From Muscardinus avellanarius (lineage: Eukaryota; Chordata; Mammalia; Rodentia; Gliridae), in contig OY726574.1 in the NCBI GenBank assembly GCA_963383645.1, positions 59,055,894 to 59,119,893 on the forward strand: DNA of 64,000 nucleotides. The letters run 5' to 3'. The position numbers were made by a program, and so were the translations under genes. This document shows positions 57,099 to 64,000 of the stretch, piece after piece (position 1 is the stretch's first letter; every line of letters starts with the position of its first letter). The notes below the pieces were generated by a model. It had not been told where the DNA came from and did not search any database. It saw only the letters and a program-made list of their open reading frames with translations.

Positions 57099-57164
57099 CT
57101 CTAACATAAGATTACTATGTTTGACATACACATTTTCACCCTTTATTCGCTTAATCAGACTATT
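57099..57164 (-). CDS. EPB41L3: EPB41L3 alternative SAB exon (22 aa)
   Basis: This 66-nt exon encodes NSLIKRIKGENVYVKHSNLM plus LE. The IYIRHSNLMLE-like core is the signature of the alternatively spliced spectrin-actin-binding exon of the 4.1 family (the counterpart of 4.1R exon 17), so this is the 4.1B version. The acceptor is CTTTTTTCAG with a strong pyrimidine tract; the donor, GAG followed by GTTGGTAT, is weak, as expected for a regulated cassette. Both ends are phase 0. The human brain sequence I recall skips it (KAQ joins ELEKTQ). Including it inserts a basic stretch (KRIKG) at the start of the SAB module and should raise actin-spectrin affinity; that consequence is inferred from 4.1R. 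Confidence 0.9.
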
Positions 57165-57343
57165 CTGAAAAAAGTGGAGAAGAGAAGGCAAGGTAAGGGG
57201 CACAGTCATCCAGGGAACAAAGGCGGTTCTCTGCACCGTGCCACCGCGTGGTAACAGGGAGGGGGCGTGCCTGCAGGGCTGGACACCGGGCACAGACAGT
57301 GACCTGGCACGCACCCGTTGGGGATTTGGTCTTTCAGTTTTAC

Positions 57344-57379
57344 CTGTGCCTTGAGCTCTGCGTCCTCTTCCTGGTCCGA
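57344..57379 (-). CDS. EPB41L3: EPB41L3 coding exon (12 aa micro-exon)
   Basis: This 36-nt micro-exon encodes SDQEEDAELKAQ, identical to the human 4.1B segment directly before ELEKTQ. The acceptor is GATGCTGGCAG and the donor is CAG followed by GTAAAAC. It is acidic and probably helical, leading into the SAB region. The next exon downstream, at 57099-57164, is only 179 bp away, so the two short exons could be co-regulated. In the common brain isoform this exon joins straight to the 192-nt SAB exon. Confidence 0.94.
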
Positions 57380-57819
57380 CTGCCAGCATCAAGAAAGAAT
57401 GGGGAAGAAAGTCTTACCATGTGATTTCCCCTGAGATTGGACATCTGGGGGAAACTTCTAGGAAAATTTGCTCAGTGGGAGCACCTGTGTGCTTGTGCCT
57501 GCAACTGCAGTTCTTACGCACAGATCACGGCACTCTCGAGCACAAATTAGGAAGCTCAATCAACAGAGGACCAGCAAGCTAGCCCAGTGCATCTTGGGCC
57601 TCTTGAGGAGCAGATGCACGTGTTTGGTAGGTTGTTCTTAGAATATTCGCAATGTTATTACAATCCCTAACAATGGTTCTGATTATCCCACAATGACAGC
57701 TCTCTTGCCATGTCTGACCTCCTCCATAATCCTATGAGGTTAGCTATGACGACCTCGATTGTGGACCAGGGAACTGAGACTGGAAAAATCGAATACAGAG
57801 TCTGGACATTTTTTTCTTC

Positions 57820-57968
57820 AAATTGGGGATTGAACACAGGGGCTTTTTATCTCCAAGCTACACCCCATCCCCCTTGTTTACATTTTAAATTTTGAAAGAG
57901 GATCTTATAAAGTTGCTGAGGCTGGCCTTGAATCTGCAATCCTCCTATCTCAGCCACCGCACCTGACT
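57820..57968 (-). mobile_element. B1-dID SINE
   Basis: Reversed: ttggggattgaacacagggg ... cagccaccgcacctgact. Confidence 0.78.
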
Positions 57969-58507
57969 GAGGTTCCTGTATTTTAAAACTTCTTGAAAAA
58001 CCTTGATTTACTTGAACAAATTTTTGGGTTTATAAAATTATATTAACACATTTCAGAGGGGAGAAGAGTAGATTAAGGAAGAAAGTTAAAACAAGAAATC
58101 AACTATCATCAATGACATTTCTTTAAAATGAGAATAGGGCAGAGTTTTAGAGTTTAAAAATCCTACCTGAATATATTTTTCAAGCATCCCCAAGCCACTG
58201 CCAATATTCTTCTTTTTCTAGAGTCAAGGGCCTGTCTAATCCTTGGTCTGGTGTCCGAGCACCAGTAATAAGGAGATCGGTTGGGTGACACGTCTGCTTG
58301 GTAAAGCTGTGTTTCTCTCTGGGCCTCCTCTTCTGAGCTTTTCCTCTGACCGTGGCTTTTATGTCCCTGTGCTCCAAGCGGAAGCCCAGAGCAGGATTAC
58401 CCATAAGCCAAGAGTCACAATCAAAAAGCAAGCCTCTCCAAGCAGATCACTCAGTCTCTAGGGACCTCACTTTTCTTTATTACCCATGGGATTAGGAGTG
58501 TCTACTC

Positions 58508-58955
58508 TAGCTGGTCACGGTGGTACATGCCTGTAGTCTCAGTACATGGGAGTCTGAGACAGGTGGATCACAGGTTCAAGGCCAGCCTCTGCAATTTAGT
58601 GAGGCCCTGGGCAACTTAGTAGGACACTCTTTTTAATTCTTAATTTTTTATTTATTTTCTTTTGTGGTGCTGGGATGGAACCCTGGGGCATTCTACCTCT
58701 GAGCTACACCCCCAGCCCTACTTTTTAAAATCCTTTATTTTGAAAGAGGGTCTCACTGAGTTGCAAAGAGCCTCACTAAGTAACTGAGGCTGGCCTCGAA
58801 CCGTGATTCTTCTGTCTCATTCTCCCTAATGCTGGGATTATAAGTGTGTGCCACCATGCCCGGCTAGACCCTCTTTTTAAAAAAAGAAACAGAGCTGGGG
58901 GTATAGCTTGGAGGCAGAACACCCCTGGGTTCAGTCCTCAGTACCCTAGAAAAGC
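58508..58955 (+). mobile_element. SINE (+) interrupted by a SINE (-)
   Basis: The outer forward element (58508-58640, 58866-58955) is split by a reversed dimer (58660-58865). A near-perfect flank gaca(c)ctctttttaa / gaccctctttttaa marks the insertion. Confidence 0.85.
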
Positions 58956-59184
58956 CCCAAAACGCATTGCTATTTTGCCGGCCCCCCACAGGGCGGGGGC
59001 GTGGAAGGTGTTGCAGGAAGCTCACCAGCGCTGCCCTTGTGTGAACTCTGCAGGGTGGGCCCCGTCCACAGCGCTTCACAATCTACCAGCTGCATGTATG
59101 TGTTTGTATGCTGTACAGGTTATGTCACAGATTTTAAAAGCACTATAGACATTTAAAGAATTACTATTAAAACATTTTTCATTA

Positions 59185-59420
59185 GCTGGGCGTGGTGGCG
59201 GATTGAACACAGGGGCACCTGTGTTCTGGGATTGTAATCCCAGAATTCAGGAGGATCACGGTTCGCGGGCAGCCTTTGCTACTTAGTGAGGCGCTCTGTA
59301 ACTTAGTGAGACCCTGTTTCAAAATAAAGAATAAAAAATAGGGCGGCGGGTATAGCTCAGGGCTCAAATGCCCCTGGGTTCCACCCCCAGACCCACAAAA
59401 CAAAACAAAACAAAACAAAA
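59185..59420 (+). mobile_element. B1-dID SINE with (AAAAC)n tail
   Basis: Forward dimer gctgggcgtggtggcggatt ... ggttccacccccagaccc; tail of AAAAC units. A stray ID-like phrase (attgaacacaggggcac) sits inside the left half. Confidence 0.82.
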
Positions 59421-59644
59421 CCATTTTTCATTTATAGCACAAATTCAAATTCAGATGGCCTTCATTGAATGTATTAACCTGTAACTAACTCTTAACAAAA
59501 TCAAGGTGTAGTTTTTTTTATTTGGCCTAGAAAATTATTAACTTGTAATAAAGGTTTTTGTGATTGCTTAAAAGAATCTGGATGTTAGATTTATACTACT
59601 ACCTTTTACCTTAAAATTTAATTAAATTAAAATTTTCTGTGCTC

Positions 59645-59735
59645 CTATTGGTGCATTATAGCCTCGTATCATATTGTAAATCATGTTGACAACAAAATAC
59701 ATGCACACAGCACTGGGTAGCCCCCCCCCCAAATT
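59645..59735 (-). mobile_element. L1 3' tail, degraded
   Basis: Plus strand: ctattggtgcattatagcct ... aatacatgcacacagcactg ... agcccccccccc; a reversed and eroded L1 3' end. Confidence 0.55.
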
Positions 59736-59904
59736 TGTAATTTTAAGCTTTAAGTTGAATTCTCATTTGGCATTTCCAAATGAGGAAATTTAGTGAAATG
59801 GTGTTATGGGATATTTTTTTTTTCTGAAGACATTTTCAACTAAGTGATATAAGGGCACTGCTTACAGCATTTTTAGTTTTTCCTAAATACTTATTAATAT
59901 CGAA

Positions 59905-60066
59905 GTCAACCACTAAATCAAGCATGGGAGGGAGGGACGGGGAGGGAGTGGGGTGGGACTGGGTGGGGGCTCACTGGGTGATGTGTGCATAATTTATGTC
60001 TACACAAGTTTTTTTTTTTGCTTCAGCATGATATATAAATATACCAATAAAAAATTAAAAAAAAGA
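59905..60066 (+). mobile_element. L1 3'UTR tail
   Basis: gcatgggagggagggacggg, a polypurine block, then atataccaataaaaaattaa. A short L1 3' end in an EPB41L3 intron, antisense to the gene. Confidence 0.75.
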
Positions 60067-60679
60067 AATTTAAGCTATTTACTGGCAAAGCAGATTAAAA
60101 AAACCAGTATTTGTCACATACACAATAATGTATCCTAAAGAATCAGCAAAAAAAGATATACTAGCATAATATCTTTTGTTCTATATTACTTTTTTCCAAT
60201 ACAATACTCATAATAATTTGTTGATATTCCTTTTCTTAGGGAATTCATTTCTTATGAGTTAGCTGAAGGCTACAAAAGTCAGTTAAGAGAAGTATTATTT
60301 TAATAAATATTATCTGACCATTTGGGAAATTAAAATACATCTGTAGCCAGTGAACTAATTAGATTAATTGTGACTTCTCTCCAGTCACCAAGCCCGCCAT
60401 ACATAAACAGCTTCTTATCTTAGAGAGCAACATGGTAGAATCTCTTTTTTAAAAAAAGTCTTATCAGTTTAAGCAAGTGGTTCTCAAAATGTGATCCAAA
60501 GATTTTGCAGAGTCGACATTTTCTGGTAACTTATTAGAAACGTAAATCATGAGGTCCTATCTTAGCCCCTCTGAATAAAAAACACCAGAAGACTGGGTCC
60601 TTCCAGGTCACTCTGACACAAGCCAGAGTGTCAGAACCACTGGCCGAGGCCATTACAAGTTCATTAACTGATTAATTAA

Positions 60680-61015
60680 TTTTGCAGTGTTCGGAATTGA
60701 ACACATGGATGCTCTACCTCCTAGCTATGCCCCCAATCCTATTTCATTTATTTTTTTATCGGTGTATTGTAACTATCCCTCATAGAGGCTCAGATGATAG
60801 AAATATCCATACACACAGTACATGTCTCCCCTTTCAGATTGCACCCCACTCCTTCCCCTTATTAATTAAGCTTATCAACTAATTTATGTATTATTTTCTT
60901 TCTTTGGGTGCTGGGCATTCTACCTCCGAGCTATATCCCCAGCCCTTTTTCTTTTAGTTTTGAAACAAGGTCTCATCCCGCTGAGCAACTATACTGAGGC
61001 CTCAAACCTGCGCTC
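60680..61015 (-). mobile_element. SINE pieces around an L1 tail
   Basis: A reversed ID half (60680-60742), then an L1 3' tail, then a second reversed piece (60907-61015, gctgggcattctacctccga ... ctcaaacctgcgctcc). Confidence 0.7.
60748..60890 (-). mobile_element. L1 3'UTR tail
   Basis: Plus strand: ttatcggtgtattgtaacta ... ccatacacacagtacatgtc ... attaagcttatcaact; reversed L1 3'UTR. Confidence 0.6.
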
Positions 61016-61035
61016 CTCCTCTCCTTTATTGATTT

Positions 61036-61225
61036 ATTGATTTTTAATTTTTTTATTGGTGCGTTGTAGTCGTACATCTTAATGGAGTACAAGATGGCGG
61101 AGGCAGATGGGCACATGTCACCCAGTTAGCCCTTCTCCAGTTCCCGCCCCCTCCCACCTCCTCCCTCCTCCTCATGGTTGGCTTAGTGACTGACTCTGAT
61201 AGGTCTGTGCAGGTACATCATGTAA
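61036..61225 (-). mobile_element. L1 3'UTR tail
   Basis: Plus strand: ttattggtgcgttgtagtcg, tacatcttaatggagtacaa, gatggcggaggcagatgg, cacccagttagcccttctcc. Reversed and relatively well preserved. It ends about 170 bp from the coding exon at 61395. Confidence 0.75.
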
Positions 61226-61394
61226 TTAGGAGAGTTCCCTCTTCCCCTCCCATCCTCCTCTCTCGTCCCAGCCTCCCATACAGACATATTTAGCTCCTAC
61301 TACGAAGGTTGGGATGCCCCCCCCCACCCAACCTAACACACAGGCTCTTCACCAGACCCCACAGGCTCCCCAGGGCCTGTGGGGCAGTACCAAC

Positions 61395-61448
61395 CTCGGT
61401 GGCCGTGGTTTCGCCGTCCGCTGCCGTGTCTGTTCTCTCGCTGTCGGT
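61395..61448 (-). CDS. EPB41L3: EPB41L3 coding exon (18 aa, upstream of SAB region)
   Basis: This 54-nt exon reads TDSERTDTAADGETTATE, an acidic Ser/Thr-rich linker matching the human 4.1B segment that precedes the spectrin-actin-binding region. The acceptor is TCCACAG before ACC and the donor is GAG followed by GTTGGT. It is the most 5' coding exon I can recognise. In human 4.1B the preceding residues end in SDSSEEE, and I find no such segment between here and base 64000, so the next upstream exon is outside the window. The downstream intron is about 4.0 kb and holds nested SINEs, L1 tails and a poly-A-like ATA-rich stretch. Confidence 0.93.
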
Positions 61449-62414
61449 CTGTGGACCGCACAAGTGATCAGGTTCCAGGAGGGAGGCAGAGACAGAAAAC
61501 AAACCCATCTGGTCACTCAGGGCAGGCCCAGGGCACACCCTTCATTTTCTCTCTGGTGTCTGTCTCCTACCACCTTCCCTCAGGATCGCAGGATTCAGCA
61601 AAGCAGGAGGAGCCCGAGCTAGGAGTCCTCAGCAGCGCTCCCTCGAGGAGACCCAGGCATGCAGCCTGCAGGTGCCGCTCCATGGGGAACCTTGGTCCCT
61701 CTCCTCCCACCTCCCCTCTATCCCCGAAAAGCTCGCCTAAAACTGCTTAACGCAATCGGAATGGGGGCTTATAGTTTTTTTAAAAAATTCTAGTAATAAT
61801 GTCACATTTGAAAGGTAAATGTAAATGTAAATTTACATAAAAAGCTACTTAACAGTCTCGACTTTCAGCCCCTCATTTATACCAGTTGGGTAGTTTATGG
61901 CCATTTATGAACATCAGGCTGTCTGCATTACCTATTATTTATTAAAAGCACACGCCAGTGGTTCACGGGCATATGTTTTATATGTGGAAAAGGTAATTAG
62001 ATTTTTAAGTATCATTACTAAGAGGTATTTTTTAAGACATTATGCTATTTGTTCCGCCCCGCCCTCCAATATAGAGGAATATGTCAAAGTACATATTTAA
62101 GCATTTTGTTGCAAAATACCATTCAAATGATGCAAATAATAGTAATAATTAAAAAATATAGAAAGACATCTACTTGGAATCAAAACAGAGCACAGCATTT
62201 CACAGAGCCTTGGGTTTCTGGGGAAAGTTAGAAGAATAATTTTAGGACTGGTTTTTAATCTGTTTCACAGAGGCTTATGTTTTAAAACAAAAAGTATTTT
62301 CTCTTGAGTTATGTCCTGATGGTAACTGACTTTCCCTACATAGATGTAAACTAATTATTAGTGAAATTCCCTTGATCAAAGATATTTGGTTAATACTTTG
62401 AAAATAAAAATCAA

Positions 62415-62585
62415 AGCTGGGTGTGGTGGCCCACATCTGTAATTGCAGTACTTGGGAGGCTGAGACAGAAGGATCACAGGTTTGAAGCTAGCCTCAGCAA
62501 TGTAGCAAAACTCTGTTTCAAAAGTAAAAAGGGCTGGGGGTGCGGCTTGGACATTGAATACTGCTGGGTTCAATCCCCAGGACCA
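62415..62585 (+). mobile_element. B1-dID SINE
   Basis: Forward dimer gctgggtgtggtggcccaca ... tcaatccccaggacc. Confidence 0.84.
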
Positions 62586-62589
62586 AAGG

Positions 62590-63488
62590 GGGAAAAAATT
62601 AGAACAGAGGGCTATAGGGCTGGGAATGTCTCTTAAAACAACCCCTCCCTCCAAAGAGCAAGGCGTGCCAGGAGATGAGTGGGGGACAATGTTGTCTGTA
62701 CAGACAATGCTGGTCAGGTTGGCTTCTTAGCAGTATCCCAGACTCTCATTTTTTATATTTCTGAAAGAAAAGGAGTTGAAACATATGCTTGGCATATGGG
62801 CCTTGCTGCCAACCCTAAATAAAAAAAATAATATTCAGTAGATTGGGGAAGAAAGTGTGGCCACTACTTTCATGATCTGACCACCTGGGTCAGCAACTGG
62901 GACAGGGAGGGGTATTAATTTTCTTGCAGGACATTAGCCTGGCTTCACCCGCTGACCCCAGGGATAGACCAGTCTGAGTTAGTAAGAAAGGGACGGGGGC
63001 CGTTCAAGTGTACACGATAATTCCAAGGTCAAGAAGAATGGCTATGCCTAGTGCTCTAATTAACTGTACCTTGAAGGGAGATCTCTTCCTACATAGATGA
63101 TCTCCTTACGGGTCTGAGATGTACTTGACTCACTTCCCAACATCTCAGCATGAGAGAGCAGATGTGGATGTGAATGAGGGTCTGAGGTTAGACCCGTATG
63201 GGCTCAAATCCTTGCTGTTCAAACCTGTGATCCATTGGGCTTGTTTCATATTTTAGTTCAAGTTTCCTTCTTGGAAAATGGGGAAAATAACAGCCCTCAC
63301 TGTACCGTATAATGGATACCAAGTTCTTTACAGAATGCCTGATATACACACAGCTAAAAACTGTCTTTAATAAAATGTTAATATAACATTACACAACTAC
63401 TATTAATTTTAGTTTTTAAAAATTACCTAATTTTAATTTGATAGCCTAAATACAATGAGAGGTCTTTGGTCATATCTAAATTTCCTCA
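62590..63488. other. EPB41L3 intron, unique
   Basis: No repeat and no exon recognised. The exon preceding TDSERT in human (ending SDSSEEE) is not here. Confidence 0.6.
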
Positions 63489-63489
63489 A

Positions 63490-63785
63490 CGGTTGGGTGC
63501 AGTGGTACATGTCTGTAAGCTCAGCTCCTGGGGAGGTTGGGGAGGAGGACTGTGAGTTCAAGGCCACCCTGGGCAGCATAGTGAGACCTCTGTCTCAAAA
63601 CAGAAAAAAAGCCAGGTGTGGCAGACATGGCTGAGACAGGAAGATCCAGGTTTGAGGACAGCCTCAGTTGGTGAGGCCCTTTGCAACTCAGTGAAACCCT
63701 GTTTCAAAAAAATAAAGAATAAAAAATAGCTCTGGAGGTGTAGCTCAGAGGTAGAATGCCACTGGGTTCCACCCCCAGGACCACA
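63490..63785 (+). mobile_element. Two SINEs in series
   Basis: A forward B1-type half (63490-63605) followed by a forward dimer with a shortened left half (63612-63785). Confidence 0.82.
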
Positions 63786-64000
63786 CAAAAAAATTTTAAA
63801 AACAGAAAAAAGGAAGAAAAGAAAAGGAAATATGTAAGGTCTTTAAAATTCCTAATTAGTGTCTAGTCAATAGTCAGCAAATATAGTATCTGATCAATAG
63901 TCAATAAATGAGTAATAAAAATGAAATAAAAGCAGCTTCTATAGCAACTCTTATTTATATAATGTACTGTGACCACACAAGATTGCAAAATATAGAATCT

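Larger units (their letters stand above)
37735..64000 (-). other. EPB41L3: EPB41L3 (protein 4.1B) gene, 3' portion
   Basis: Protein 4.1B links spectrin-actin to membrane proteins such as adhesion molecules under the plasma membrane. The reverse strand carries exons whose translations match the 4.1B C-terminal half in order: TDSERTDTAADGETTATE, SDQEEDAELKAQ, the SAB exon ELEKTQDELLKHQ..., TKQSSEKLMDGSEIF..., KVETKTESS..., SSTVKTETISFG..., VDPGADLEPGV..., [14 protein letters not shown]..., and [16 protein letters not shown]... ending EDGED-stop. All splice sites are GT/AG and all junctions phase 0. The FERM domain and 5' exons lie beyond the right edge. The 3' limit is inferred from polyadenylation signals. 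Large introns are full of SINEs and L1 pieces. Identity is certain from recalled family sequence; the transcript 3' end is less so. Confidence 0.97.

Noticed and set aside
56967..57392. 141-codon reverse frame
   Set aside because: It overlaps the exons at 57099 and 57344 in the intron-spanning sense, but the true exons are the short spliced segments.

Overview
The window looks like nuclear DNA from a rodent of the squirrel-related group (squirrels, mountain beaver, dormice). About fifty interspersed SINEs share one plan: a B1-like left half joined to a shortened ID-like right half ending in 'cccctgggttc(c/a)atccccagtacc', which matches the B1-dID dimers known from those families. L1 3' ends closing in 'gcaccaataaaa' and many CA, GA and TCC microsatellites fit too. 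I cannot name the species. Almost all short open frames in the window are noise or repeat-derived.

The one gene I can prove lies on the minus strand across the right 40%: the 3' portion of EPB41L3 (protein 4.1B/DAL-1, a spectrin-actin membrane-skeleton adaptor). Thirteen coding exons are readable from about 61.4 kb down to the stop codon at 40032-40034. They cover the region just before the spectrin-actin-binding (SAB) segment, the SAB region, the variable U3-type region and the conserved C-terminal domain. Every internal coding exon has a length divisible by three and starts in phase 0, so cassettes can be included or skipped without a frame change. Ten exons match protein 4.1B or the 4.1 family as I know them. 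Three further exons, including one of 732 nt, are inferred from open frame, phase and splice sites and look like tissue-restricted cassettes. The stop codon is followed three bases later by a strong 5' splice site, and a well-formed acceptor at 38873 points to a separate 3'UTR exon. The 5' part of the gene (FERM domain, promoter) lies beyond base 64000.

Left of about 37.7 kb I find no gene. The sequence is intergenic: SINEs (several nested, with readable target-site duplications), old L1 fragments in both orientations, MaLR-like LTR fragments and microsatellites, separated by unique A+T-rich DNA.

The most unusual object is a composite retroelement present twice in opposite orientation, at about 16.80-17.31 kb (+) and 20.46-22.12 kb (-). 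The longer copy has three different tandem-repeat domains (about 70, 175 and 48 bp units), then a unique segment with CCAAT and TATA-like motifs, then an L1 3'UTR. This resembles SVA/LAVA elements of primates in architecture, though not in sequence. A second oddity is a minus-strand L1 in an EPB41L3 intron. Its 5'UTR/ORF1 end and a 3'UTR both lie on the minus strand, but they are separated by an oppositely oriented ORF2 fragment.
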